A DNA stretch of 64,000 nt, from the NCBI RefSeq assembly GCF_038002225.1, contig NZ_JBBOCA010000001.1, forward strand, positions 4,774,001 through 4,838,000. Reading direction: 5' to 3'. The translations under genes and the position numbers were made by a program. The notes under the pieces are model-generated. The model was given only the letters and a program-made list of their open reading frames with translations, did no database searches and was not told the DNA's origin. This DNA comes from Paenibacillus sp. FSL R7-0204. GTDB taxonomy: Bacteria > Bacillota > Bacilli > Paenibacillales > Paenibacillaceae. This document shows, one piece after another, positions 8,013 to 16,401 of the stretch. How positions within the stretch are numbered: the stretch's first letter is position 1; every line of letters starts with the position of its first letter.

Positions 8013-9611
8013 CTACAGCTTCTGAAACAACCGTTCCCCGTTGATCTGGATATATCTGTACATTCCGGCGCAGACGGCCACCAGAAGCACACCGTATCCC
8101 AGCAGGATGAGATTTCCGCCCACCCCAGGAAGAAGCATGAACAGTACGGCGGGAACAGCCAGCGTGAGGACACCGATAATCATCGTTACCAGCACCGACG
8201 CACTTTGCTTGATCGCCGCAACTTCACTTGTCCAGTCGAGCTTGGGCAGCTTCAGGTTCACCATAACGCCCAGCAGCGCGGAATAGCAGGCATAGACTAC
8301 CGGAACGGCCAGCATGAATATACTCTCCATCCACCCGGCTTGCAGGGTATAGGTCAGCAGCCCCCAGCTTACGGCAATCACCGGTAACGTAATGGTGAGA
8401 TTCACCGCCACCTTGCTGAATACAATCGCCGGTTTGGGCACGGGGGAGCTGGTCAAGATCCACAGATGATTGCCTTCCAGCGAAATAGAGCAGGCTGTTG
8501 TACAGCTCAGAACAACGAATAGAGAGATAACCAGCGGACTCAGCGTACTTAGGGAGTCCGACAGCTGCGGGATGTCAAGTATAGTTCCCAGCTGCTTGGA
8601 GCTGACGAATAATAAGGAAATGGACATCATCAGGAGCAGCACCATGCCGATCCCTGTGTTCAGCACATAATTGACTGAGCTGAAATAACGCCGAAGCTCC
8701 TTATTATACAGGGCTTTGAAGGCTGAATTAGCCTGTAGCGGCTTCATTGTATATCCGCGGCTTGCCCGGCTGGTCATAAGCCCTGTATGAATCGCCTTAT
8801 ACCGGGTCGCCAGCAGGATTGAGAACAGCATGAAGACCAGCACAGACACCGCGATGAAGAAGAGCAAGGCACTTACCCGGTACGAGCAGACCGCGTCAAC
8901 ATACACGGAAGCCGGAGGATACACCTTGAAGATCATATCACCCAAGGCGGCTCCAACATCTGCAATCGCCTGCTGCCCTTGATTGAGCGTGAACGAGCCC
9001 AGCATCAGTACAATGATGAAGGCGAACGTGAGGATCATATTCAGGATTTTGCTCGCCCGGAACCGGGACGAGACCCAGCTAATGAGGGTGCCCACAAGCG
9101 CAGCCGCTATAATCGGCAGCAGATTAATGAAGAAGAGCGTCAATAGGAAAAACAGGTAGAACAGCACGCCCGGCTTCACATGTATCGCATACACCACCCC
9201 CGCCGGAAGCATGACCAGCAGCGTGAAGAACAGATTCATCACATAGAGCTGAAGCACCCGGCTCGCCACCACATGGCTGGTCTTCACGGGAAGCGACATG
9301 ATCATATCGTAGTCTTTATAACTGAATAATACCCCGCTAGCCTTATAGACCGTAGTGAAGAAGCCGACCAGCGAAGTGACCGCCATCATCACTGCCAGCA
9401 ATAAGTCCATCCGTCCAAGCTGCTCGAACGACTGCGCCATCATGAAGCTGTACCCGTAAGACACGAATCCTATCATGAGTATCCCGGCTATCATCGCGAT
9501 GCTGAGCAGCAGCGCCTTCCGTCTCTCCGCAGGGTCCTTCGTATGCAGCGCTTTATTGAGGCCGAAGGAGGACAACAGCTGCAGCTTCGTTAATCTCCAG
9601 ACATTAATCAT
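8013..9611 (-). CDS. ABC-2 type exporter permease, large multi-spanning form
   Basis: 532 residues with about 12 hydrophobic segments spread over the whole length (for example ALLLSIAMIAGILMIGFVSY near 40 and ILNMILTFAFIIVLMLG near 195). It contains the motif FSYKDYDMIMSLPVKTSHVVASRVLQ, found in large ABC-2 permeases of Firmicutes. The start overlaps the end of the ATPase gene by 8 bases, so the two are translationally coupled and should form one exporter. The substrate is unknown. Its stop codon abuts the truncated serine-hydrolase remnant. Confidence 0.85.
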   Translation of the reverse strand: MINVWRLTKLQLLSSFGLNKALHTKDPAERRKALLLSIAMIAGILMIGFVSYGYSFMMAQSFEQLGRMDLLLAVMMAVTSLVGFFTTVYKASGVLFSYKDYDMIMSLPVKTSHVVASRVLQLYVMNLFFTLLVMLPAGVVYAIHVKPGVLFYLFFLLTLFFINLLPIIAAALVGTLISWVSSRFRASKILNMILTFAFIIVLMLGSFTLNQGQQAIADVGAALGDMIFKVYPPASVYVDAVCSYRVSALLFFIAVSVLVFMLFSILLATRYKAIHTGLMTSRASRGYTMKPLQANSAFKALYNKELRRYFSSVNYVLNTGIGMVLLLMMSISLLFVSSKQLGTILDIPQLSDSLSTLSPLVISLFVVLSCTTACSISLEGNHLWILTSSPVPKPAIVFSKVAVNLTITLPVIAVSWGLLTYTLQAGWMESIFMLAVPVVYACYSALLGVMVNLKLPKLDWTSEVAAIKQSASVLVTMIIGVLTLAVPAVLFMLLPGVGGNLILLGYGVLLVAVCAGMYRYIQINGERLFQKL

Positions 9612-10317
9612 GATCGATCAGCTCCATGAATACATCCTCCAGGCTATTCTCGCCCCTGACCTCTTCGGTCTTACCATGGGCAATCAGCCGACCGCCTTTG
9701 ATGATCGCAATCTTATTGCAGAGCTTCTCAGCGGTATCCAGCACATGCGTGGAGAAGAAAATCGCACTGCCTCTGCTGCACACATCTGCCATGATCGTCT
9801 TCAGCGTATGCGCCGCCTTCGGATCAAGGCCGACAAAAGGTTCGTCCAGCACCAGCAGCTTCGGCTCATGAATCAGCGCCGAGATAATGGCCAGCTTCTG
9901 CTTCATGCCGTGGGAATACGAGGAGATCAAGTCGCCCAGACTGGCTGTGAGCTGGAAGGCATCGCCGTATTGCCCGATCAGCCGCTCCCGGGTGGACTTC
10001 GATACACTGAAGAGATCGCCGATGAAATTCAGGTACTGAATCCCCGTCAGGTGATCGTACAGGTCCGGGTTATCCGGGATGTAGGCAATTTTCGACTTAC
10101 AGGCTAACGGATCTTTCTTAATTGAGATGCCGTCAATTTCAATCTCCCCTTGTTCAAAATCAAGCACGCCCACCACAGCGCGGATGGTAGTAGTCTTGCC
10201 TGCGCCGTTATGCCCGATGAAGCCGTAGATGTCACCCCGTTCAACTTCGAGGCTAAGATCATTCACCGCTTTAGCCCCGCCTTTGTAACTCTTCGTAAAA
10301 TTCTTGATGGTCAGCAT
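9604..10317 (-). CDS. ABC transporter ATP-binding protein
   Basis: 237 residues. Walker A GHNGAGKTTTI (near 33), a Q-loop region, signature SYSHGMKQKL (S-H-G in place of S-G-G), Walker B LLVLDEP, and the switch His in FFSTHVLDTAEKL. It powers the 532-residue permease that overlaps its 3' end. The arrangement resembles Ecs/Ytr-type exporters; the cargo cannot be told. The start follows a GAGAGG site. Confidence 0.9.
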   Translation of the reverse strand: MLTIKNFTKSYKGGAKAVNDLSLEVERGDIYGFIGHNGAGKTTTIRAVVGVLDFEQGEIEIDGISIKKDPLACKSKIAYIPDNPDLYDHLTGIQYLNFIGDLFSVSKSTRERLIGQYGDAFQLTASLGDLISSYSHGMKQKLAIISALIHEPKLLVLDEPFVGLDPKAAHTLKTIMADVCSRGSAIFFSTHVLDTAEKLCNKIAIIKGGRLIAHGKTEEVRGENSLEDVFMELIDHD

Positions 10318-10395
10318 TTCCTCTCACCTCTTCCTTAGTGTTAGAAAATAACTATAATACGAACAGCCCGGGCTAATGGTTCATTTCAATATGAA

Positions 10396-10415
10396 ATCCC
10401 AATCTCCCGCATTTT
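10396..10415. repeat. 20-bp direct repeat, left copy
   Basis: ATCCCAATCTCCCGCATTTT is identical to 15638-15657. On the minus strand it can encode KMREIGI, the exact C-terminal residues of the ABC ATPase that ends at 15634, here followed by SY and a stop. It may be the stump of a second such gene or a target duplication; the AT-rich sigma/ABC island lies between the copies. Confidence 0.8.
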
Positions 10416-10425
10416 CTATATAATA

Positions 10426-10468
10426 CAAAAAAGAAGACTTCAACCCTGTGAGAGTCTCCGTCTTTTTT
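10426..10468 (-). terminator. Probable terminator of the sigma factor/ABC operon
   Basis: An interrupted hairpin (AAGAAGACT paired with AGTCTCCGTCTT across a 13-base loop) is flanked by A- and T-runs on both sides. It lies about 75 bases beyond the stop codon of the last permease gene of the leftward operon. Confidence 0.55.
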
Positions 10469-10543
10469 AAAGCTATTTATATTAATTTATCGGCAGTCTG
10501 CAAGCTGATTTAAAATAATACATAAAGTACACTTTATTCTTAA

Positions 10544-11782
10544 TCAGGTTACCTGATGGTTCTTAAATGCTCTAAAAGTAAGTGGAAGCAATGCTGCTAT
10601 AATAATAATAGCAAAGCCTGTCATGAACTTATACTCTAGAATTAATGCGCCGAATAGATCAATCACTTCATATGAAGTGATTTTTTTGAAACCATTAAAC
10701 ATATTAGCCGGTAATAAATCCATCAGTTGATTAAACAAACGGCTGCTCTTGCTTGCAGGAATAAAGAATGGACCAATTACAAAAATACCAATTACAATAA
10801 TAACTGAAAAGGGACTATTCATCCTGCTAGACAGCCATAACGTCAATGCTCCTACCATCAGACAGGCTAAACTACCAATCAAGATCGTCCACAGATATGC
10901 TTGAATTACCGTATAGGGGACGGGAGCTAAAAGATCAATGATCTGTACATTGGCTCCCGCGCCTTCAAAACCAAATATCCCCAGAAGAAGAAGTGTGTAT
11001 AGCATAAGCACTAAGAAGAGTAAGCCTAAAGATAGGATAAAGCCCGCCTTGAGTTTGGCTATAATCACCTTATTTCTGCCATAGCGGGTAGACAATATTA
11101 TGGCATCGGTGCCCCGCTGATATTCACCAGCAAAGATTGGAGCAAGACATATTCCAGTAGCTAAAGCAATCACTAAAAAGAGATTTTGAAGATTTTGAAA
11201 TACCTTCTCCCAGCCAGTAACATAATCCATCTGAAAGGGAACGCGGAGTTCTTCGTTCATTGCTTTAAAAAAAGCTTTCTCCTTATTTGAATAATTACCA
11301 TAAGAATAATCGTAATCTAAATATCCGATCATTTTTTCTATCCGTTTCTCATAAAATCTCTTTGCATCATCCTTATGTAATCTATTCATTACAGAATATT
11401 CGTACTGACTTAAGGGTGAAAAGACATACCGTATTAACGTATTGATCTGTTCATCTGGAACTTCATATACAGCATAAGCATGCTGATTTAAATTCCCATT
11501 AGCATCAATATTTTTCGGATCAAGCAAAATTTTATTATGGCGTTCAATCGCATTTGCTATTTTTTCCGTTGACAAGGGTCCGGCATGCTGAAGCGCATAT
11601 TTTTTCCCCAAAGCAATTGCTGCAATTCCTTTAATTTCCTTCCCCGTTTGATCGGTTATGTATGCCCCAGTAAACCTCATGTTGACCAAAAGTAAGACAA
11701 CAGCCATCACAAGTCCAATGGCGACATAAAACAATTTGCCCCTTGTTATTTTCCGTATTTCAAAACGGGTTAGCGTGTCCAT
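10544..11782 (-). CDS. ABC transporter permease, second of a paralogous pair
   Basis: 412 residues. One N-terminal membrane helix (about 17-36) is followed by a large extracytoplasmic domain of about 160 residues, then five or more membrane helices from residue 200 onward. Conserved blocks shared with the neighbouring paralogue include PFQMDYVTGWE, LAPIFAGEYQRGTDAI-LSTRYGR, LAPVPYTVI and SLACLMVGALTLWLSSRMN. It is the last gene of a five-gene leftward operon with an ECF sigma factor. The gene is clearly richer in A+T than the rest of the window, which suggests transfer. The substrate is unknown. Confidence 0.83.
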   Translation of the reverse strand: MDTLTRFEIRKITRGKLFYVAIGLVMAVVLLLVNMRFTGAYITDQTGKEIKGIAAIALGKKYALQHAGPLSTEKIANAIERHNKILLDPKNIDANGNLNQHAYAVYEVPDEQINTLIRYVFSPLSQYEYSVMNRLHKDDAKRFYEKRIEKMIGYLDYDYSYGNYSNKEKAFFKAMNEELRVPFQMDYVTGWEKVFQNLQNLFLVIALATGICLAPIFAGEYQRGTDAIILSTRYGRNKVIIAKLKAGFILSLGLLFLVLMLYTLLLLGIFGFEGAGANVQIIDLLAPVPYTVIQAYLWTILIGSLACLMVGALTLWLSSRMNSPFSVIIVIGIFVIGPFFIPASKSSRLFNQLMDLLPANMFNGFKKITSYEVIDLFGALILEYKFMTGFAIIIIAALLPLTFRAFKNHQVT

Positions 11783-11793
11783 GATTCATCCCC

Positions 11794-13032
11794 CTATACA
11801 ACCTGATGCTTTTTGAATGCCCGGTAAGTAAAAGGTATCAGAAGTGCTATAGCAATTATCGAGAACACAACCATTATTTTATACGTTGGAATCAACTGTC
11901 CCCCGATATTAAATACTTCATAACCCGTTATCTTTCTATAGCCGTTAAACATATTTCCGGGAAGCATATCTGTCAGATAGCTTAATAGACGACTATTTTT
12001 GCTATCGGGAATAAACTGGGTACCTACAAGCAGGACTCCGGCTGCTACAATAACTGAGAATGAATTGCTCATCCGGCTGGAGAACCAAAGTGTCAAGGCT
12101 CCTACCATAAGACATGCCAGACTGCCGATCAATACCGCCCACAGGTAGGTCTCAATAACAGTGTAGGGAACAGGGGCCAAAAATTTGATCATTTGTACAT
12201 GGGCACCCGCACCATCAAATCCAAACACCCCTAAAATCAAAAAAGTGTATATCAAAATCGGAAAAATAATAAGTCCTACAGAAACTATAAAGCTTGCTTT
12301 TAATTTAGCAGCAATGGCTTTGCTTCTTCCATAACGGGTAGATAAAACTATAGCATCCGTTCTATTCTGATACTCCCCGGCAAAAACCGGTGCGAGGCTA
12401 AACCCAATAACAAAAGCAATAATTAGAAAGAGGCTCGGTAAATTCTCGAATACATTTTCCCAGCCGGTAACGTAGTCCATCTGAAAAGGCACTGGAATTT
12501 GCTGGTTCATTTTAATAAAGTAAGCTTTTTCCTTATCAGTATAGTTGTTATCAGAATCATTGCTACTTAAAAACACCTGGACCTTTCCCAGCCGTTTCTG
12601 ATAAAAATCCTTCATTTCTTCAGGGTTGATTCTGTCGATTAAATAATAATCGTATTCACCTACAGGAGAAAAGGCATACATTATTAAAAATTGAATTTGA
12701 TTATCCTTCGTATCGTATTTTGCATTTGCTTCGACAGTCATCTCCCCCTTCTTGTCCAGGTTATCAGGATCATGAAGTAAGTCCTGATGCCTTCTTACAG
12801 CGGCCTCCATTGCTGCTATAGTTAACGGACCGGCAAGCTGCCGATTGTACTCTCTTTTTAGCCGAATGGCTGTAACTCCATTCACAAACTTTCCATCCTT
12901 ACCGGTCATTTGCATATTTTCAACCAGTACAATAGATAAAAATAACGCCACCGCTACTAAAATTAAAATTCCTGCATAAAATGATTTTTTACTGATAATC
13001 TTTCGCAGTTCAAACCGGGTTAGTATGTCCAT
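11794..13032 (-). CDS. ABC transporter permease, first of a paralogous pair
   Basis: 412 residues, the same length and topology as the gene that follows it 11 bases downstream, and roughly half identical in sequence by eye (both begin MDxLTRFExRKI). The pair probably arose by tandem duplication and could form a heterodimeric membrane domain served by the single ATPase upstream. The large extracytoplasmic loop after helix 1 (about 35-195) is the most divergent part. AT-rich like its neighbours. Confidence 0.83.
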   Translation of the reverse strand: MDILTRFELRKIISKKSFYAGILILVAVALFLSIVLVENMQMTGKDGKFVNGVTAIRLKREYNRQLAGPLTIAAMEAAVRRHQDLLHDPDNLDKKGEMTVEANAKYDTKDNQIQFLIMYAFSPVGEYDYYLIDRINPEEMKDFYQKRLGKVQVFLSSNDSDNNYTDKEKAYFIKMNQQIPVPFQMDYVTGWENVFENLPSLFLIIAFVIGFSLAPVFAGEYQNRTDAIVLSTRYGRSKAIAAKLKASFIVSVGLIIFPILIYTFLILGVFGFDGAGAHVQMIKFLAPVPYTVIETYLWAVLIGSLACLMVGALTLWFSSRMSNSFSVIVAAGVLLVGTQFIPDSKNSRLLSYLTDMLPGNMFNGYRKITGYEVFNIGGQLIPTYKIMVVFSIIAIALLIPFTYRAFKKHQVV

Positions 13033-13044
13033 GGATCATACCTC

Positions 13045-13938
13045 CTATTTCCCCTTAGCCGTGACAGCTTCTTCTTCATCCTGAAAATGATATAAATAGA
13101 AGTCCTCCAATGAGGGTACGACTGATATCGCCGTCTCGTTCGGTTGATCTGCGGACACAATTCTCAATTCCACCTGATCCCCTTCATGGCGCAAATTGCT
13201 TACACAATATCGGGCATTCCATTCCTCAGCATCCCGCAGCGGGACATGACAAGTCCATACGCATCCTTTCATCGTTGCTGTCAGTTGATCAACCGTTCCG
13301 CTTTTCATCAACTCCCCTTTTTTCATTACAAGAATTTGATCGGCAATATATTCCACATCGGATACAATATGGGTTGACATAATTACTATTTTATCTCTGG
13401 CCAGATCAGCAATTAAATTACGGAAACGGACCCGTTCTTTAGGATCAAGACCTGCCGTGGGCTCGTCCAGTACCAGAATGCGGGGATCATTAAGAAGAGC
13501 CTGTGCAATACCCAGCCGCTGCTTCATTCCTCCAGAAAAGGTACGAATTTTCTTCCGGGCCACATCCTCCAGAGCCACTGTGCCCAGTAATTCCCGTGCT
13601 TTCCCTTTTGATGCCGCCAAAGTCAATCCCTTTAGCGATCCAACATACCACAGAAACTCCTCTGCACTGAAATCAGGATAATAACCGAAGTCTTGGGGCA
13701 GATAGCCAAGCAAGTCACGATAGCGCTCCCCCATGTCACTGATATCCTCTTTATTCATCTGAATCGTACCCGATGTAGGGTTCAGGACTCCGCAGATCAT
13801 TCGTAGCAGTGTTGTTTTTCCTGCACCATTTGCTCCCAGTAGGCCATAGACACCATTAGAAATCTGGATTGAGATCCCGTTTACCGCTCTTTTAGCAGAA
13901 AATTGTTTGCTCACTTGATTTAATTTCAGTTCAAGCAT
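13045..13938 (-). CDS. ABC transporter ATP-binding protein
   Basis: 297 residues: Walker A GANGAGKTTL (near 35), signature TFSGGMKQRL, Walker B ILVLDEP, D-loop AGLDPKE and switch His in IVIMSTHIVSDVEYIAD. A C-terminal extension of about 80 residues follows the nucleotide-binding domain. It is the only ATPase for the two paralogous permeases 12 bases downstream. AGGAG 9 bases before the ATG supports the start. Confidence 0.88.
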   Translation of the reverse strand: MLELKLNQVSKQFSAKRAVNGISIQISNGVYGLLGANGAGKTTLLRMICGVLNPTSGTIQMNKEDISDMGERYRDLLGYLPQDFGYYPDFSAEEFLWYVGSLKGLTLAASKGKARELLGTVALEDVARKKIRTFSGGMKQRLGIAQALLNDPRILVLDEPTAGLDPKERVRFRNLIADLARDKIVIMSTHIVSDVEYIADQILVMKKGELMKSGTVDQLTATMKGCVWTCHVPLRDAEEWNARYCVSNLRHEGDQVELRIVSADQPNETAISVVPSLEDFYLYHFQDEEEAVTAKGK

Positions 13939-13983
13939 TCCACACTTCTCCTTATAATCACAATTGATCTGTCTACTATAAAC

Positions 13984-14772
13984 TTAATAATGTAATTTCA
14001 CGGCTGTTTCCAGACTTTTGAAGTTCCTGCTAACCCCTCGAGTCTCGTAGACAATCCCGCCCAAAGAAAGCACCAGTAATATCTGCCAAGATCCGGTTGC
14101 TGATGAAAGAAATAAGGATAAGGAAGGAGTAAATGAACAAATAACCTGTGCTATAATCAACAGTCCGCAATATGCCAGACAGTAATATCCACAATTTGTG
14201 TTACGAACTCGGTTCATTAACCAAAGGGATCCAAGACATGACACATTGAACGGTACCAGAAGATATAGCAGGAGGCTCACAATCTCCATCTCTATCCAAA
14301 CGTTCAAGAGAATGGCCAAAATGATCAGACCGATTAGATCCGCAATGCCAAGCAGACTCATGCGCACCAGTGTCAGCTTCTCCAGCCTCCGCCAGGTGCT
14401 TAATTCAATCTCCATCATATGACAAGTCAAGGATCGGGTCAGTGTCTGTAAACCCGCAATCACTAATAAAGGAGCAGCAATAGAAGCCAGCATGACAATT
14501 TCAATATCTCTGTGAGGTCGATTAACAAATTGATATAGAAGTACGCCCATTCCAGCGACAATTAACAGTTGTAGCATCCAGACTTTCCAACTAATAAAAG
14601 AAAGTTGAGCCTTATAAAACTCTGAAAATGAGGTTCTTCGCGTGACCTGTGCTTGTCGCAGCATCTCATTAGCCCCATGAATGGTTTGTTCTACTCGCTT
14701 TTGATCAACGGGAAACGAAGGGTAGTCTCTTAGTGTGGTTGTGATGAAATGTTGCTTCTTCTTTTTCAACAA
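13984..14772 (-). CDS. Uncharacterised six-helix membrane protein coupled to an ECF sigma factor
   Basis: About 262 residues. A cytoplasmic N-terminal stretch of some 70 residues (basic, LLKKKKQHFITTTL) precedes about six hydrophobic segments (for example WMLQLLIVAGMGVLLYQFV near 72). The frame is open from a GTG at 14778, but the GGAG site overlaps that codon; TTG at 14772 has workable spacing. The gene overlaps the 3' end of the sigma factor gene by 68 bases, so the pair is coupled. Its position suggests an anti-sigma or sensing role, but no zinc-finger or RsiW motif is visible and the function is unknown. Confidence 0.7.
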   Translation of the reverse strand: MLKKKKQHFITTTLRDYPSFPVDQKRVEQTIHGANEMLRQAQVTRRTSFSEFYKAQLSFISWKVWMLQLLIVAGMGVLLYQFVNRPHRDIEIVMLASIAAPLLVIAGLQTLTRSLTCHMMEIELSTWRRLEKLTLVRMSLLGIADLIGLIILAILLNVWIEMEIVSLLLYLLVPFNVSCLGSLWLMNRVRNTNCGYYCLAYCGLLIIAQVICSFTPSLSLFLSSATGSWQILLVLSLGGIVYETRGVSRNFKSLETAVKLHY

Positions 14773-15301
14773 ACTCACTCCTTTCTAAATAGTTTCTAAA
14801 TACAACTAGTCCGCGATTCACCTTATATTGGGCCATGCATACATTTACTCCCGTAACACGGGCAATGTCGCGAAAAGTCATGTCCAGACAGTATCGCATA
14901 AAGACCATTTCCCTCTGTTCTTCAGGCAGCAGCAGAAGCAGTTCAGTCACCAGCTGCTCTCCTTCCACTTGCTCTTCAATAGAAGGGGTTTGCCGTGTAT
15001 ACACTTTTTCTGTTTCCTGCACTTGCTCCCAAGACAATGAGCGTCGTTTTTGCAGGTAATCATTACAAAGATTCCGGGCGATTGTGTATAAATAGGCAAG
15101 ACATTTTCCCGCATGCCTATACTTGTCAATACCTCTGCAGAATCGATAGAAGGTTTCCTGAGTCAGATCTTTTGCTTCTTCCTCACTTCGGACCCTGTAG
15201 TAGCAGTACTTCTGAATCCCTGGGTAGTAATGCTCGATCAGCGGTGTAAGATACTGCGTCTCCCCCTCCTGTATTTTTCGGATCCACTCTACCTCATCCA
15301 C
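14705..15301 (-). CDS. ECF-type RNA polymerase sigma factor
   Basis: About 198 residues. Region 2 is GIQKYCYYRVRSEEEAKDLTQETFYRF with LAYLYTIARNLCNDYLQKR, and region 4 is LLLLLPEEQREMVFMRYCLDMTFRDIARVTGVN. Both are typical of group IV sigma factors, which direct polymerase to a small regulon, usually including their own operon. I chose GTG at 15301 because GGAGG lies 7 bases upstream; the frame is open further but without a site. It heads an operon with the membrane protein and ABC exporter downstream. Confidence 0.85.
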   Translation of the reverse strand: MDEVEWIRKIQEGETQYLTPLIEHYYPGIQKYCYYRVRSEEEAKDLTQETFYRFCRGIDKYRHAGKCLAYLYTIARNLCNDYLQKRRSLSWEQVQETEKVYTRQTPSIEEQVEGEQLVTELLLLLPEEQREMVFMRYCLDMTFRDIARVTGVNVCMAQYKVNRGLVVFRNYLERSEFVEKEEATFHHNHTKRLPFVSR

Positions 15302-15356
15302 CAAGTTCCCTCCTCTCCTTATTATGTCTAACTGATTTATCCGTAAAAAAATGGAA

Positions 15357-15482
15357 TTATAATGTGACTTTTTCGTGAATCTCCTGAAAAGATTCTTTTT
15401 CATATGAATCTGCCTGCATTCTGTACAGATGAGCATACAATCCTTCCTGCTGCATAAGTTCGGCGTGCCTGGAACCGCTGCC
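15357..15482 (-). pseudogene. C-terminal remnant of an ABC exporter ATPase
   Basis: The residues SRHAELMQQEGLYAHLYRMQ, followed by a short tail to the stop at 15357, match the extreme C-terminus of fused MsbA/BmrA-type ABC exporters (GSHAELMQxxGLYAxLY). Nothing upstream in the frame resembles the rest of such a protein, so this is a roughly 40-codon stump left by a deletion or by insertion of the neighbouring island. Confidence 0.65.
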
Positions 15483-15544
15483 AAGAAATCCCCTATTTCT
15501 TTTGTCACTAATGTCAGATTTGTGGTCAAGGAGAACGTTATATA

Positions 15545-15580
15545 AAAAAATATTACTAAGCATGCTTAGTAATATTTTTT
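15545..15580. terminator. Perfect 36-bp palindrome, bidirectional terminator-like
   Basis: AAAAAATATTACTAAGCA is followed immediately by its reverse complement, giving an 18-bp perfect inverted repeat with A-run and T-run ends. It lies between the ABC ATPase end at 15634 and the sigma factor operon, so it can stop leftward read-through from the TetR/MFS/FtsX operon. Confidence 0.75.
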
Positions 15581-15633
15581 CTATCAGTAATTTTGCAGCT
15601 TCAGAGGACGTGTTGAACTCAAATATTTTACCA

Positions 15634-16392
15634 TCATATCCCAATCTCCCGCATTTTTGCCGTGATTAAGTTCATGCGGGGCTCAAGCGTCCCTCCGCTG
15701 TATTTCGGCAGGCGTATCTCATCGACGATCCGGCCGTCACACATGAACATAATCCGCTGCGTCCTGGCTGCCACAGTGGCATCATGGGTGACCAGCATGA
15801 TGGCCGTACCTTCTTCATTGATTCCGGACAGCAGGTCCATGATCTCCTCGGCAGCCTTCAGATTCAGCGCACCGGTCGGCTCATCCCCGAAAATAATGCG
15901 CGGATTGCCCATCAGCGCGCGGCAGATCCCAGCCCGTTGCAGCTGTCCGCCCGAAGCCTCTGTAATATCACGCTTCGCCAGCTCCGCGATCCCCACCTTC
16001 TGCATAAGCTGCTGCGCCTTATCCGTAATCGCCGCAACCTTCCGACGGTTGCTGCGCATCGACGGCAGAATAATATTGTCCAGGATGTTCAGATTCTTCA
16101 TCAGCGTCGGCTGCTGGAACACGAAGCCCATTCCTGATCTGCGGAGATCGGCAAGCTCATCCTCGGCAAGTATCGCCAGGTCCCTGCCTTCAAAAGTTAC
16201 CAGCCCCCAGTCGATCCGGTCCATACCGCTCAGTGCAAACATCAGCGTGGACTTCCCTGAGCCTGAGGGTCCCATTACCGAGACGAATTCACCTTCGTGA
16301 ATCTCGACGGATACCCCGTCCAGCACCTTGCGCTGCTCCTCGCCGGTGCCATATTGTTTGGTTATATTTTCTCCCGAAATGATCTTCTTCAT
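15634..16392 (-). CDS. ABC transporter ATP-binding protein (MacB/LolD type)
   Basis: 252 residues: Walker A GPSGSGKSTL (near 42), Q-loop GFVFQQPTLM, signature EASGGQLQRAGICRAL (A-S-G-G-Q instead of L-S-G-G-Q), Walker B IIFGDEPTGAL and switch His in IMLVTHDATVAART. The pattern is that of the ATPases that drive FtsX/MacB-fold permeases. It follows the 772-residue FtsX-like permease by 9 bases and must be its partner. The C-terminal codons coincide with the right copy of the 20-bp direct repeat. Confidence 0.9.
   Translation of the reverse strand: MKKIISGENITKQYGTGEEQRKVLDGVSVEIHEGEFVSVMGPSGSGKSTLMFALSGMDRIDWGLVTFEGRDLAILAEDELADLRRSGMGFVFQQPTLMKNLNILDNIILPSMRSNRRKVAAITDKAQQLMQKVGIAELAKRDITEASGGQLQRAGICRALMGNPRIIFGDEPTGALNLKAAEEIMDLLSGINEEGTAIMLVTHDATVAARTQRIMFMCDGRIVDEIRLPKYSGGTLEPRMNLITAKMREIGI
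15638..15657. repeat. 20-bp direct repeat, right copy
   Basis: Identical to 10396-10415. Here it forms the last codons of the ABC ATPase gene. The two copies bracket 5.2 kb holding the AT-rich sigma factor/ABC operon and an ABC exporter stump. Confidence 0.8.
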
Positions 16393-16401
16393 CTGCTTGA
16401 T

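Noticed and set aside
9475..10107. 210-codon plus-strand frame
   Set aside because: Antisense to the overlapping ABC permease and ATPase genes, whose motifs are unambiguous.
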